A stretch of 64,000 bases of DNA from an uncultured Oscillospiraceae bacterium (GCA_934446565.1 CAKSEO010000008.1:1-64000), one strand, 5' to 3'. Positions 42,922 through 52,337 are shown, counted from the stretch's first letter. Notes: generated from the sequence alone by a model not told the origin. Numbers and translations: made by a program.

Positions 42922-44261
42922 TGTTTCAGGTCTTTCGTAATGCGTGGATGGACACGCAGCTGCGTAAAAAGATTTTGTACACACTGTTCATCATCGTCCT
43001 GTTCCGTTTAGGCTCCAACATTTTCGTTCCTTTCCTTGACAACTCCGCCATCAGCACAATGATGTCCGGCGCGTCGCTACTCAATTACCTCGATGTAATG
43101 ACCGGCGGCTCTCTCGGAAAGGGTACTCTGCTGGCAATGTCGATCTCGCCTTACATCAATGCGTCGATCATCATCCAGCTTCTTGCTGTCGCTATCCCTC
43201 CTCTGGAAAAGCTCCAGAAAGAGGGAGAGGAAGGCAGAAAGAAACTCAATACGATCACTAAGATCACATCGCTCGCGCTTGCAGTGCTTCAGGCCATCGC
43301 GTTCTACTTCACGCTTAGAAACGGTTACACCGATTCCAACGGAGTTCACACTGCGATTCTTAAGTACGGCGATATCCGCGAAGCAAACCCTGACATGTTC
43401 GCAGTCGTTCTTTCCGCGATCGTTATCGTTTCCTGCTTCGTTGCAGGTGCGTCGATGATCATCTGGCTGGGCGACCGCATCAATGAAAAGGGTATCGGCA
43501 ACGGTATCTCCATGATACTCTTTGCAGGTATCATCTCGGGTCTTCCCAATGCAGTGACATACTTCGTATCGCTCTGCAAGGAGAACCTCGCAAACATCGG
43601 CTTCGTTCTGCTTGCAATTGTGATTTTCATCGCAATGGTATGGTTCGTCATCATGATGACCAATGCAGAGCGCAGAATACCGGTGCAGTACGCTAAGCGC
43701 GTAGTCGGCAGAAAGATGTACGGCGGCCAGTCCACTCACATCCCGATAAAGGTTGCGATGTCCGGCGTTATGCCTATCATCTTTGCAATGTCGCTGATGA
43801 GCCTTCCGCAGACGATTCTGTTCTTCTTCGGGATCAACGGAACCGGCGATACGTTCTGGGACGGCTTCGTAAGACTGTTCAGCCAGAGCAGCCCGCTGTA
43901 TGCAGTTATCTACTTCCTGCTCATCATCGCATTCAACTATTTCTATGTTTCCATTCAGTATAATCCTGTTGAGATCGCAAATAACCTGAAGAAGAACAAC
44001 GGCGCTATTCCTGGTTACAGACCGGGCAAGCCCACTTCTGACTTCATCTACAACTCTCTCAACAAGATAACGCTGATCGGTGCGATATTCCTCGGAATCG
44101 TCGCAATATTCCCGATCATTCTGGCGCTTTGCGTACCCTCACTTCAGGGTATCAGCATCGGCGGTACAACGATCCTGATCGTTGTCGGCGTTGCACTTGA
44201 GACCGTAAGATCTCTCGAGAGCCAGATCATGATGCGTCATCACCCCGGCTTCCTTGATTAA
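42921..44261 (+). CDS. secY: Preprotein translocase subunit SecY
   Basis: A 446-residue polytopic membrane protein, the channel of the Sec translocon. About ten membrane helices are visible, starting at residues 18-38. Family motifs: MSISPYINASIIIQLL, GDRINEKGIGNGISMILFAG and RRIPVQYAKRVVGRKMYGGQ (the cytosolic SecA/ribosome loop). It starts on the last base of rplO and is followed by adk after a 78-nt gap with a GC hairpin (GCCGG/CCGGC at 44278-44291). Confidence 0.98.
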   Translation: MFQVFRNAWMDTQLRKKILYTLFIIVLFRLGSNIFVPFLDNSAISTMMSGASLLNYLDVMTGGSLGKGTLLAMSISPYINASIIIQLLAVAIPPLEKLQKEGEEGRKKLNTITKITSLALAVLQAIAFYFTLRNGYTDSNGVHTAILKYGDIREANPDMFAVVLSAIVIVSCFVAGASMIIWLGDRINEKGIGNGISMILFAGIISGLPNAVTYFVSLCKENLANIGFVLLAIVIFIAMVWFVIMMTNAERRIPVQYAKRVVGRKMYGGQSTHIPIKVAMSGVMPIIFAMSLMSLPQTILFFFGINGTGDTFWDGFVRLFSQSSPLYAVIYFLLIIAFNYFYVSIQYNPVEIANNLKKNNGAIPGYRPGKPTSDFIYNSLNKITLIGAIFLGIVAIFPIILALCVPSLQGISIGGTTILIVVGVALETVRSLESQIMMRHHPGFLD

Positions 44262-44339
44262 AAAAGTCCCTGTGCCTGCCGGACTTCCGGCGGGCTGAGG
44301 GGTTTCTTCCAGACGACACGTTGCGAATAGGAGAACACC

Positions 44340-44972
44340 ATGAATCTGATTTTTTTAGGCGCTCCGGGCGCAGGTAAGGGTACCCAGGCTGAGGTAGTCT
44401 GCAAAGAGCTGAATATCCCGGCTATCTCCACTGGCAATATGCTCCGCGAGGCTGTAAAGAACGGCACCGCTGCTGGTCTTGCTGCCAAGGCATATATGGA
44501 CAGAGGCGACCTCGTTCCTGACGAAGTCGTTATCGGTATCCTCAAGGACAGGATAGCAGAGGACGACGCAAAGAACGGCTTCATTCTCGACGGCTTCCCC
44601 AGAACTGTTGCACAGGCTGAGGCACTCGAGAAGATGGGCGTGAACATCGACAAGGTTGTCGAGATACACGTTCCCGATGAGGCTATCACAGCAAGAATGT
44701 CCGGCAGACGCGTTTGCGAGGGCTGCGGAAATTCTTATCACATTCAGTACAAGCCCACAAAGGTAGAGGGCATCTGCGACGCTTGCGGCGCAAAGGTTGT
44801 TCAGAGAGTTGACGACAAGCCCGAAACCGTTATCAGCCGTCTTAAGACCTACCACGAGAAAACTGCTCCCCTCAAGGATTTCTACGCTGCGAAGGGCAAG
44901 CTCGTGACCGTCGAGGGTCAGGACGAGATCTCCGAGACCTCCAAGCTGACTCTGGCTGCAATAAAGGGCTGA
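44340..44972 (+). CDS. adk: Adenylate kinase
   Basis: A 210-residue enzyme that interconverts AMP, ADP and ATP. P-loop GAPGAGKGTQ (residues 7-16), NMP-binding segment ISTGNMLREAV, FILDGFPRTVAQAEAL, and a LID domain with a zinc site (VCEGCGNSYH and ICDACGAKVV), the Gram-positive form. The length is normal for zinc-LID adenylate kinases. map follows 28 bp later. Confidence 0.98.
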   Translation: MNLIFLGAPGAGKGTQAEVVCKELNIPAISTGNMLREAVKNGTAAGLAAKAYMDRGDLVPDEVVIGILKDRIAEDDAKNGFILDGFPRTVAQAEALEKMGVNIDKVVEIHVPDEAITARMSGRRVCEGCGNSYHIQYKPTKVEGICDACGAKVVQRVDDKPETVISRLKTYHEKTAPLKDFYAAKGKLVTVEGQDEISETSKLTLAAIKG

Positions 44973-45000
44973 TCTTTATTAAAGAAAAGCGTGACTATAA

Positions 45001-45756
45001 ATGATAACAATTAAAAATCCAACAGAGCTTAAAGCTATGCTCAAAGCCGGTGAGCTCGCCGCACAGGCGCTCGAACTTGCAGGCAGGAACGCTGTTCCAG
45101 GCATCTCAACATGGGAACTGGACAGGATCGTCAACGATTACGTTGTATCTCATGGCGGCTCATCGCCGTGCAAGGGCTATTGCGGATTTCCGGGGCATAA
45201 CTGCTTCTCTATAAACGAGCAGCTGATCCACGGTATCCCCTCCAAGAAGGTGATCCTTCACGAGGGCGATATAATTTCCTGTGATATCGTTGCTGAACTC
45301 AACGGTTTCATGGGCGACAACACCAAGACCTTCAGAGTCGGAAAGGTTTCAGACGAGGCCGAAAGACTGCTGAAAGTTACCGAGGAAGCAATGTTCAAGG
45401 GCATTGAACAGGCGGTGGCTGGAAACAGGATAGGCGATATCTCCAACGCGATCCAGACTCACGTTGAATCAAACGGGTATGCGGTTTGCCGTAAGTATAT
45501 AGGTCACGGGATAGGACGTGAGATGCACGAGGACCCGGAGGTTCCGAATTTCGGACGCGCCGGTAGAGGTCCGAGGCTGTGCCAGGGAATGACGATCGCC
45601 ATCGAGCCGATGGTGAACACGAATTCGCCTGACAACATCACTCTCAAGGACGGCTGGACGGTAGTAACTACCGACGGCAGCCTCTCAGCTCACTTCGAAA
45701 ATACTGTTGCCATCACGGACGGCGCGCCGATCATACTCACGCAGCCGGAGCACTGA
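45001..45756 (+). CDS. map: Methionine aminopeptidase, type I
   Basis: A 251-residue enzyme that removes N-terminal methionine from new proteins. Metal ligands can be placed in DIISCDIVAELNGFMGDNTK (two Asp), GHGIGREMHED (His), AIEPM (Glu) and HFENTVAIT (Glu). INEQLIHGIPS holds the substrate His. There is no N-terminal SH3-zinc extension. The gap to the KOW gene is 5 bp. Confidence 0.97.
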   Translation: MITIKNPTELKAMLKAGELAAQALELAGRNAVPGISTWELDRIVNDYVVSHGGSSPCKGYCGFPGHNCFSINEQLIHGIPSKKVILHEGDIISCDIVAELNGFMGDNTKTFRVGKVSDEAERLLKVTEEAMFKGIEQAVAGNRIGDISNAIQTHVESNGYAVCRKYIGHGIGREMHEDPEVPNFGRAGRGPRLCQGMTIAIEPMVNTNSPDNITLKDGWTVVTTDGSLSAHFENTVAITDGAPIILTQPEH

Positions 45757-45761
45757 ACCTG

Positions 45762-46019
45762 ATGGAGATAACAGCTGGAATAGTAATAATCAGCGCCGCG
45801 GGGCATGACAAGGGACAGTGGTTCCTGGTCACGGGCGTTGACGGCAGGTATGCATACCTCGCCGACGGCAAGGAGCGAAAGCTCTCCGCCCCGAAGAAAA
45901 AGAACCTGAAACATATCCGTTTCACCGGTCATTCGCTCCAAGCGGACGGTATGACGGATAAAAGGCTTAGGACCGCACTCCGCGGACTGAGCCGGAGCAT
46001 CGCCGAGGAGAGTGAATAG
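45762..46019 (+). CDS. KOW domain-containing RNA-binding protein
   Basis: An 85-residue protein. [20 protein letters not shown] is a KOW motif with the glycine at its usual place. It resembles the L14e/L6e/L27e-like fold of archaeal and eukaryotic ribosomal proteins. The remaining part is basic ([20 protein letters not shown]). It lies between map and infA, the place this small family occupies in many Clostridia. The function is not known to me. Binding to rRNA or tRNA is inferred from the KOW fold. Confidence 0.8.
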   Translation: MEITAGIVIISAAGHDKGQWFLVTGVDGRYAYLADGKERKLSAPKKKNLKHIRFTGHSLQADGMTDKRLRTALRGLSRSIAEESE

Positions 46020-46020
46020 C

Positions 46021-46239
46021 TTGTCTAAAGAAGATGTATTAGAAGTTGAGGGCGTTATTCTGGAAGCACTGCCCAACGCACAGTTCAAAGTAGAGCTTTC
46101 AAACGGTCATAAGATCTTAGCACACATCAGCGGCAAGCTGAGAATGAACTTCATTCGAATCCTGCCCGGTGACAAAGTGACCGTTGAAATGTCGCCTTAC
46201 GACCTGACCAAAGGCAGGATCACATGGCGTGCCAAGTGA
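46021..46239 (+). CDS. infA: Translation initiation factor IF-1 (TTG start)
   Basis: A 72-residue S1-fold protein that blocks the A site during initiation. It has [39 protein letters not shown] and [14 protein letters not shown]. The frame also has GTG at 46012, but the GAGGAG site ends at 46010, so only the TTG at 46021 has proper spacing (10 nt) and gives the normal family length. The KOW gene ends one base before this start. Confidence 0.96.
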   Translation: MSKEDVLEVEGVILEALPNAQFKVELSNGHKILAHISGKLRMNFIRILPGDKVTVEMSPYDLTKGRITWRAK

Positions 46240-46277
46240 TCCAGGCAGAGTAAACTATCCTAAAGGAGGGTATTTCA

Positions 46278-46391
46278 ATGAAAGTTAGACCTTCAGTAAA
46301 GCCTATTTGCGATAAGTGCAAGGTTATCAAGCGCAAGGGTAAAGTTATGGTTATCTGTGTTGAACCTAAGCACAAGCAGAGACAGGGCTGA
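46278..46391 (+). CDS. rpmJ: 50S ribosomal protein L36
   Basis: A 37-residue zinc protein, [20 protein letters not shown] at the start and [11 protein letters not shown] at the end. The CxxC pair plus later Cys and His form the zinc site of the C+ form. The ribosome binding site AAAGGAGG is strong. Confidence 0.97.
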   Translation: MKVRPSVKPICDKCKVIKRKGKVMVICVEPKHKQRQG

Positions 46392-46426
46392 TAAGTTCTG
46401 AATTCCATTCAAGAGGAGGAAAAAGT

Positions 46427-46795
46427 ATGGCAAGAATTGCTGGCGTAGACCTGCCCAAGGAAAAGCGCGTAGAGATCGGTCTTACCTATGTTTACGGCAT
46501 CGGCAGAAAGTCTGCAAATGATATCCTGGCTAAGGCCGGCGTAAATCCTGACACCCGCGTCAAGGATCTTACCGATGAGGAAGAAGCCAAGATCCGTGAA
46601 GTTATCGATCACGGTTATCTCGTAGAGGGTGACCTCAGAAGAACTGTTGCGCTCAACATCAAGCGTCTTGTTGAGATCAACTGCTTCCGCGGAACCCGTC
46701 ATCGCAAGGGTCTTCCCTGCCGCGGTCAGAGAACCAAGACCAACGCTAGAACTCGCAAGGGTCCGAAGAAGACTATTGCTAACAAGAAGAAGTAA
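46427..46795 (+). CDS. rpsM: 30S ribosomal protein S13
   Basis: A 122-residue 30S head protein that contacts tRNA and the 50S subunit. [37 protein letters not shown] and [20 protein letters not shown] are typical. It follows rpmJ by 35 nt with an AGGAGG site. Confidence 0.98.
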   Translation: MARIAGVDLPKEKRVEIGLTYVYGIGRKSANDILAKAGVNPDTRVKDLTDEEEAKIREVIDHGYLVEGDLRRTVALNIKRLVEINCFRGTRHRKGLPCRGQRTKTNARTRKGPKKTIANKKK

Positions 46796-46816
46796 TCACA
46801 GAAAGGTGGTATAATA

Positions 46817-47218
46817 ATGGCAGCAACCAAGGGCAAGCAGCAGGTTGTACGCAGACGTCGTGAGCGTAAGAACATCGAGAACGGTGCAGCTCATATCCAG
46901 TCTACATTCAACAACACAATCGTTACTATTACCGACCTTCAGGGCAACGCTCTTTCATGGGCAAGCGCAGGCGGACTGGGCTTCAGAGGCTCCAGAAAGT
47001 CCACACCGTTCGCAGCTCAGACAGCAGCAGATGTTGCAGCTAAGGCAGCTATGGAGCACGGTCTCAAGACTGTTGAGGTTTTCGTTAAGGGCCCCGGCGC
47101 AGGTCGTGAGGCAGCTATCAGAGCTCTCCAGGCAGCAGGTCTTGAGGTTAAGCTCATCAAGGACGTAACTCCGATCCCCCACAACGGATGCCGTCCCCCC
47201 AAGAGAAGACGTGTTTGA
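46817..47218 (+). CDS. rpsK: 30S ribosomal protein S11
   Basis: A 133-residue 30S platform protein. [59 protein letters not shown] and [16 protein letters not shown] are family features. The ribosome binding site is AAAGGTGG. The 98-nt gap to rpsD has hairpins. Confidence 0.98.
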   Translation: MAATKGKQQVVRRRRERKNIENGAAHIQSTFNNTIVTITDLQGNALSWASAGGLGFRGSRKSTPFAAQTAADVAAKAAMEHGLKTVEVFVKGPGAGREAAIRALQAAGLEVKLIKDVTPIPHNGCRPPKRRRV

Positions 47219-47223
47219 TCACT

Positions 47224-47285
47224 GAACAGAACCGAGCTGTTCGTTTACTCGGCGTCGGCATAGCAGGATCCCCCTGCAAAGCCGA
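47224..47285 (+). other. Hairpins upstream of rpsD
   Basis: GAACAG/CTGTTC (47224-47229, 47237-47242) and a larger stem TCGGC/GCCGA (47255-47259, 47281-47285) with inner CAGG/CCTG pairing. S4 represses its own gene in both E. coli and B. subtilis through leader RNA, so this gap is a reasonable place for an S4 target. I have no direct match to a known S4 leader. Confidence 0.45.
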
Positions 47286-47316
47286 TATTACTATTGAATA
47301 ACGGAGGAAAATTACA

Positions 47317-47913
47317 ATGGCAGTTAATCGCGATCCGATTTTAAAGAGATGCAGAGCACTTGATCTTAGCCCCGCAGTTCTGGGCTACGACAAGAAGTCC
47401 AACAGAAACCCCAACGGCAACAAGAGAAAGAAGGAATCTGAGTACGCTTCCCAGCTCAAGGAGAAGCAGAAGCTCAAGTTCATCTACGGCGTTCTCGAGA
47501 AGCAGTTCTATCACTACTATGAGCTGGCTACCAAGGAAGAAGGTATCGCCGGTGAGAACCTCCTCAAGCTCCTCGAGTCCAGACTCGACAACGTTGTTTT
47601 CAGAATGGGCATGGCTTGCACAAGACGCGAGGCTCGTCAGCTGGTTTCTCACGGTCATTTCTGTGTGAACGGCAAGAGAGTTGATATCCCCTCTTACAGA
47701 GTTAAGGTTGGCGACGTTATCTCCCTGCACGAGAACAGCAAGAAGAGCAAGAAGTTCGAGCAGATCGCCGAAGTTGCTGGCGGCAGAGTTACTCCCCTCT
47801 GGCTCGAAGTTAACAAGGAGGCAGGCACAGCTAAGGTACTCCGTGCTTTCCAGCGTGAGGAGCTTGACTACGATATCGCTGAACACTTAATTATCGAGCT
47901 GTATTCTAAATAA
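47317..47913 (+). CDS. rpsD: 30S ribosomal protein S4
   Basis: A 198-residue 16S rRNA-binding protein. It starts MAVNRDPILKRCRALDLSPA and has LLESRLDNVVFRMGMACTRR with the S4 RNA-binding domain QLVSHGHFCVNGKRVDIPSY. The N-terminal zinc Cys of some S4 proteins are absent (form without zinc). A 217-nt gap separates it from rpoA; apart from a small GAAAACC/GGTTTTC repeat at 48013-48027, I see nothing in it. Confidence 0.98.
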   Translation: MAVNRDPILKRCRALDLSPAVLGYDKKSNRNPNGNKRKKESEYASQLKEKQKLKFIYGVLEKQFYHYYELATKEEGIAGENLLKLLESRLDNVVFRMGMACTRREARQLVSHGHFCVNGKRVDIPSYRVKVGDVISLHENSKKSKKFEQIAEVAGGRVTPLWLEVNKEAGTAKVLRAFQREELDYDIAEHLIIELYSK

Positions 47914-48130
47914 TAGCATAGAAGCATACAGATATTTAGTGCAGTTATTTTTAATTCATAGTCTGTATCGGTTGATTAAGACCGTAAACTGTGCCAATGC
48001 TAGGGATATGCTGAAAACCAGGTTTTCCCGTTTAAAGCTGCGGCACGGGCAGAATGTGATTTAAAATTAACAGCGAATATGGCAATAAGCACAGGATAAT
48101 TAACAGACGAGAACTTGTGGAGGGTACCAA

Positions 48131-49090
48131 ATGCTTGAAAAAATCGAAAAGCTCAATATCGAAACCTCAAAATTACGCTCAGACGGAACTTATGGAATGT
48201 TTGTTCTCGAACCCCTTCAGAGCGGCTACGGCAACACTCTCGGTAACAGCCTGAGAAGAGTGCTCCTCTCCTCGCTGCCCGGCGTTGCTGCTACATCCGT
48301 GAAGATCGACGGCGTTCAGCACGAGCTTTCTACTGTTCCTGGCGTTAAAGAGGATGTTACTGAGCTGATCCTCAACATCAAGGGACTCAGAGCTAAAATG
48401 TACGGCGAAGCCCCCAAGACCATCTACATCGAGGCAGAGGGCGAGGGCGAGGTAACAGCCGGCGATATCAAGACCGATTCCGAGGTTGAGATCCTCGATC
48501 CCGGTATGCACATCGCTACACTTAGTGCTGGCGCCAAGCTGTTCATGGATATCACGCTGGACAGAGGCAGAGGCTACGTTTCTGCTGAACTTAACAAAGA
48601 GCAGCTCCAGCCTGTTATTGGAGTAATCCCGATTGACAGTATCTATACTCCTGTCCTGAAGTGCAACTATACTGTTGAAAATACCCGTGTGGGTCAGAGG
48701 ACCGATTTCGAGAAGCTCATCATCGAGATCTGGACCGATGGCACTATCTCCGCAAAGGAAGCCGTTTCTTATGCGGCTAAGATACTCATAGAGCGCCTCA
48801 AGCTGTTTGCTGATCTCTCTGATGATTCCGAGCAGCCTGAGCTGATGGTTGAGAAGGAAGAGAACCGCAAGGATAAGCTCCTCGAGATGACTATCGAGGA
48901 ACTCGAGCTGTCCGTTCGTTCTTTCAACTGCCTCAAGCGCGCTGGTATTAATACAGTAGATGACCTGATCAACAAGTCCCCGGAGGACATGATGAAGGTC
49001 AGAAACCTGGGTAAGAAGTCGTTCGATGAGGTAAAGGCTAAGCTCCAGTCTCTCGGATTTGACCTCGCACCTTCTGAAGAAAACAACTGA
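48131..49090 (+). CDS. rpoA: RNA polymerase subunit alpha
   Basis: A 319-residue RNA polymerase assembly subunit. The N-terminal domain (1-230) has [20 protein letters not shown] and [20 protein letters not shown]. After a linker, the C-terminal domain (about 250-310) binds promoter UP elements and regulators ([38 protein letters not shown]). The start has a GGAGGG site. Confidence 0.98.
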   Translation: MLEKIEKLNIETSKLRSDGTYGMFVLEPLQSGYGNTLGNSLRRVLLSSLPGVAATSVKIDGVQHELSTVPGVKEDVTELILNIKGLRAKMYGEAPKTIYIEAEGEGEVTAGDIKTDSEVEILDPGMHIATLSAGAKLFMDITLDRGRGYVSAELNKEQLQPVIGVIPIDSIYTPVLKCNYTVENTRVGQRTDFEKLIIEIWTDGTISAKEAVSYAAKILIERLKLFADLSDDSEQPELMVEKEENRKDKLLEMTIEELELSVRSFNCLKRAGINTVDDLINKSPEDMMKVRNLGKKSFDEVKAKLQSLGFDLAPSEENN

Positions 49091-49144
49091 TAACGGCGGT
49101 CTAACCGCTGATAACTACATTCCTACTGAAAGGAGAATGGAAAT

Positions 49145-49486
49145 ATGCCGGGAACAAGAAAGCTGGGCAGACCCAGCGACCACAGAAAGGCAATGCTCAG
49201 AGGCATGGTTACATTCCTGCTGGAGAACGGTAAGATCGAGACCACCGTTACTCGTGCGAAGGAAGTTCGCGCAGAGGCAGAAAAGATGATCACACTTGGC
49301 AAGGTGAACACACTTCACACTAAGCGCCAGGTTCTTGCATACGTTACTAAGGAAGATGTCGCTAAGAAGGTATTCGACGAGATCGCTCCCAAGTACGCAG
49401 ACAAGAATGGTGGTTACACCAGAATCTATAAGATCGGTCCGCGCCGCGGTGACGCAGCAGAGATGGCAATCATTGAGCTGGTTTAA
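49145..49486 (+). CDS. rplQ: 50S ribosomal protein L17
   Basis: A 113-residue 50S protein at the tunnel exit. [40 protein letters not shown] and the C-terminal [20 protein letters not shown] are typical. It is the last gene of the cluster, followed by two terminators. Chromosomal core genes end here in this window. Confidence 0.98.
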   Translation: MPGTRKLGRPSDHRKAMLRGMVTFLLENGKIETTVTRAKEVRAEAEKMITLGKVNTLHTKRQVLAYVTKEDVAKKVFDEIAPKYADKNGGYTRIYKIGPRRGDAAEMAIIELV

Positions 49487-49608
49487 TTGCTGATCTGATA
49501 ATTCCCTCCCCTTACGGGGGACATCAAAGGGATATAGTCATAACCCCGCATTACAAAAGGAATTGTAGTGCCGCATAACTTACGCAGACCATACCCCAAC
49601 CAATAATA

Positions 49609-49639
49609 AGGACGCTTTTCACTGAAAGGCGTCCTTTTT
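49609..49639 (+). terminator. Terminator of the ribosomal supercluster
   Basis: AGGACGC (49609-49615) pairs with GCGTCCT (49629-49635), extended inward by CTTTTC/GAAAGG-type pairing, and ends in TTTTT. It follows rplQ by 122 nt. Confidence 0.92.
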
Positions 49640-49693
49640 CTATATATAAATATAGTATAGACATTCGGCAAACCAGAAATCGAAGAACAAAAA

Positions 49694-49720
49694 GGGAGAG
49701 TTTTTACAAGCTCTCCTTTT
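49694..49720. terminator. Second, bidirectional terminator
   Basis: GGAGAG (49695-49700) and CTCTCC (49711-49716) form a short stem with A residues before and TTTT after, so it can act in both directions. The rest of 49640-49881 holds no gene. It contains a perfect dyad TTTGTTA-N5-TAACAAA (49764-49782) that could be an operator of the mobile element. Confidence 0.75.
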
Positions 49721-49881
49721 TAGTTATTAATTCTGCCTGTTGCTCAATCTTTAACATAAGCGTTTGTTAATAAATAACAAAAATTTCATCGCCACGCACA
49801 AAACGCAGACAAAATCTTTGGCATAATAGCCGAATTTGTTTGCTCCACAATATACCAAAACAATCCAAAAAGGAGACTATT

Positions 49882-50085
49882 ATGTTGAACATTCTCTATA
49901 ACACCAAGTCGCCCCGCTGCAATTCCAGTAAGTGCTTTGCATATTGGGACGGAAAATGCTCGGCTTTGGTTAGCAGCAGCTTTAAGGGCGGCTGCCCGTT
50001 CTTCAAAGATAAGGAAGCGAAAGCAGCGGAAGATTTACGCTGCAAGGATAGGGTTGAAAAGTGGAAAGCAGCTCAGAAGAAATAA
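49882..50085 (+). CDS. Small Cys-rich conjugative-element protein
   Basis: A 67-residue protein with five Cys. Four are spaced as in a metal site (Cys13, Cys18, Cys26 and Cys38 in GGCPFFK). The C-terminal third is a charged helix. The ATG with AAAAAGGAG upstream sets the start; the frame is open 42 bp further. Proteins like this precede the replication gene in related elements. The function is unknown. Confidence 0.7.
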   Translation: MLNILYNTKSPRCNSSKCFAYWDGKCSALVSSSFKGGCPFFKDKEAKAAEDLRCKDRVEKWKAAQKK

Positions 50086-50127
50086 ATCCGCAGAAATTTC
50101 TATCTTTCAGAAAGGCGATGATTTTTT

Positions 50128-51186
50128 ATGAACGCAATATTCCAGATGCTAAATCCGAGCAATACGCTGACTGTCAACCGCCTGCTGGCTCATGCAATAG
50201 GTCTGTCAGAAGCAGTGGTTTACGCCGCCCTAATATCGAAATGCAGCTACTACGAACGCAACGGTATGCTGGACGACAGCGGCTGGTTCTACTCAACCGT
50301 TCCCGACCTTGAAGCAAGCACCGCTCTTTCTGAGTATCAGCAGAAACGCTGCATAAAGAATCTGGTGGACGCCGGGCTTATCGAAAGCAAGAACCGTGGA
50401 CTTCCCGCCAAGCGCTGTTTTCGTATCATCGAGGATATAGAACTTATCTCAAACCTCATTTCACAGGGAGAGAAAAAGCAGTTGTCCATAAAACCGGCTG
50501 CTGTGCAGTCCTACGAAAAGAAACGTAAGAACAGGATTGACGCACAACCGCCTTGCTCCGCAGAAACTACGGAGCAGGAGAAAAGCACCACCATTAACGA
50601 CTTTGGAGCTTGCTCCGAAGAAACTGCGGAGCAGCCTGACGAGGAACTTCCGTCCCTGCTCCCGAGAAACTTCGGAGCAAGCTCTGAAAAATCCGTCCTC
50701 CCCTCATTATATAAATCTAAAGATAATAAATCAAAAGAAAATAATCCTCTATCAATCAATCCAACGGACGGCGCTGATTTGATGGATAGGATCGATTCTT
50801 CAATACCGAATACGGTTTCCTCCGATGAACGGACGGACTACACGGATATTATCCGGGAGAACATCGGTTATGATTATCTTCTTGAAAACAGCCCGTCACA
50901 GAAAGGCAGGATAAACGAAATCGTCGGGATAATGCTTGACGTGGTATGCTCCACCAAAAAGTATATCCGTGTGAACGGCGAGGACTTTCCGCAGAGCGTT
51001 GTAAAATCACAGTTCCTCAAACTGGACAGCACCCATATTGAGTATGTGATTACGGCGCTCGACAAGAACACAAGCGATGTACGCAACATCAGGGCGTATC
51101 TCATAACGGCTCTGTATAACGCCCCGCTGACGATCGACAGCTTTTATTCAGCAATGGTCAATCACGATATGTACGGCAGTAAATGA
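50128..51186 (+). CDS. Replication-initiator-like protein (winged helix, DUF6017)
   Basis: A 352-residue protein. Residues 1-110 form a winged-helix DNA-binding domain (HAIGLSEAVVYAALISKC and STALSEYQQKRCIKNLVDAG) like replication initiator and DnaD-type proteins. Residues 130-220 are a low-complexity linker. The C-terminal domain (about 245-350), with SQKGRINEIVGIMLDVVCST and YVITALDKNTSDVRNIRAYL, is DUF6017. In Tn1549-like elements this gene is thought to start replication of the excised circle. The linker DNA carries three inverted repeats, annotated separately. It appears intact, unlike most of its neighbours. Confidence 0.78.
   Translation: MNAIFQMLNPSNTLTVNRLLAHAIGLSEAVVYAALISKCSYYERNGMLDDSGWFYSTVPDLEASTALSEYQQKRCIKNLVDAGLIESKNRGLPAKRCFRIIEDIELISNLISQGEKKQLSIKPAAVQSYEKKRKNRIDAQPPCSAETTEQEKSTTINDFGACSEETAEQPDEELPSLLPRNFGASSEKSVLPSLYKSKDNKSKENNPLSINPTDGADLMDRIDSSIPNTVSSDERTDYTDIIRENIGYDYLLENSPSQKGRINEIVGIMLDVVCSTKKYIRVNGEDFPQSVVKSQFLKLDSTHIEYVITALDKNTSDVRNIRAYLITALYNAPLTIDSFYSAMVNHDMYGSK
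50554..50679. repeat. Three inverted-repeat units inside the initiator gene, candidate origin iterons
   Basis: TGCTCCG and CGGAGCA frame a 9-nt loop at 50554-50576 and again at 50611-50633, 57 bp apart. A third, slightly altered unit (TGCTCC/CGGAGCA) is at 50657-50679. They encode the linker repeats such as CSAETTEQE and CSEETAEQP. Plasmids of the RepA_N type keep their origin inside the middle of the rep gene, so these may be initiator binding sites. Confidence 0.5.
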
Positions 51187-51215
51187 GGGTGCTAAAAGCA
51201 CGGAAAGGACATTTT

Positions 51216-51383
51216 ATGAAAGCAATTGCAATCTATAATCACAAGGGCGGCGTAGGAAAGACCACAACGGCTATCAACCTCGCAAACGAGCTTCACGAAA
51301 ACGCTGCATTTTCAGTGGGTGACATGGGAAAACGTCATGATGCTGTTTTTGAAAATGGTCGTTGCAAAGGTCTGCGTGGATAA
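51216..51383 (+). pseudogene. Truncated ParA-type ATPase
   Basis: The first 26 residues (MKAIAIYNHKGGVGKTTTAI and on) are a ParA/Soj Walker A region with the deviant KGGVGKTTT motif. After about residue 28 the similarity stops and the frame ends at 51383. A normal ParA is about 250 residues, so roughly 90 percent is missing. The sequence passes directly into a different gene, which shows a deletion junction near 51300. Its start has a GGAAAGGA ribosome binding site. Confidence 0.8.
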
Positions 51384-52282
51384 TTCCGAGTTCTTTACGA
51401 CGGTGATTTACAATGGCTTTAACAGCTTTGTGAATGAAATCAGCGGCACAATAACGCAGTATTCTTTCATCGACACAAACGACTGGCAGGTCGCAGCCCA
51501 GTATTTCGTATCTTCTTCGCAGGCGTCGCAAATCATCAAAGGTAGTTAAGCGGCAGCTCACGGCAATGCGCTCCAACAAAATGCAGAAAGAGAAAAAGGC
51601 GTCGCAGCACGGCGTTTACTCTGACGTGATTTCGGACGACCTGAAACAGTCCCTTGCCGAAGCAGAGGAACTGCTGAACGATTTGCAGAGCAAAAATCAG
51701 AAGATGTTCCTGCTTAATCTGGTGGTAATGGTGACGGGAACCAGCTTTGACGAACTGGATAACAACACGGATAAAATCGAAGCCGTGTTCCGTAAGCACG
51801 TCTGCACTACCTCAAGAGCCAACTTTCAGCAGGAGGACGCAATGGCAAGCTGTCTGCCGCTGGGAAACTGCCGCTTAAAGGTGCGCCGCACTCTCACAAC
51901 GGAAAGCGCCTGCGTATTCATGCCGTTTAATTCAAAGGAGCTGTCGCAGAAAGGCGGCGTTTACTACGGATTGAATCAGACCACCAACAATCTGATCATC
52001 TTCAACCGTGCAAGTCTTATAAACGCCAACGGATTTATTCTCGGCTGCCCCGGCTCCGGCAAGTCGTTCAGCGCAAAGCGGGAAATGGTGAATGTGTTCC
52101 TCGCGACCGACGATGAAATAATCATCGTGGATCCGGAACGTGAATACACGAACCTCGTCAAGGCGCTCGGCGGCGAACTTCTCTACATATCCGAAAGCAG
52201 CGACACGCACCTTAACCCGCTTGAAATCTCGCTTGAGGAATACAACAAGGGGGAAGATGTCGTAAGCTCCAAAGCTGTATAA
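51319..52282 (+). pseudogene. VirB4/TraE-type conjugation ATPase fragment
   Basis: Two frames join at about 51541. The first ends in SSSQASQIIK and, after one extra base, the second continues VVKRQLTAMRSNKMQKEK, so a single-base frameshift is likely. The second part (51566-52282) covers the middle of a VirB4/TraE ATPase: Walker A ILGCPGSGKSFSAKRE and Walker B IIIVDPE. An intact protein is about 800 residues. The N-terminal third and all of the C-terminal half, including the later ATPase motifs, are missing. It ends abruptly at GEDVVSSKAV. The mating-pore motor is therefore lost. Confidence 0.82.
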
Positions 52283-52337
52283 GCTTATGACTACGAAATT
52301 CGGCGAGTAATGCTCAGATAGTATAGGGGTGATATAT

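Noticed and set aside
47914..48130. Possible tRNA gene in the rpsD-rpoA gap.
   Set aside because: No TTCGA arm or acceptor stem can be built. Only a 15-nt palindrome is present.
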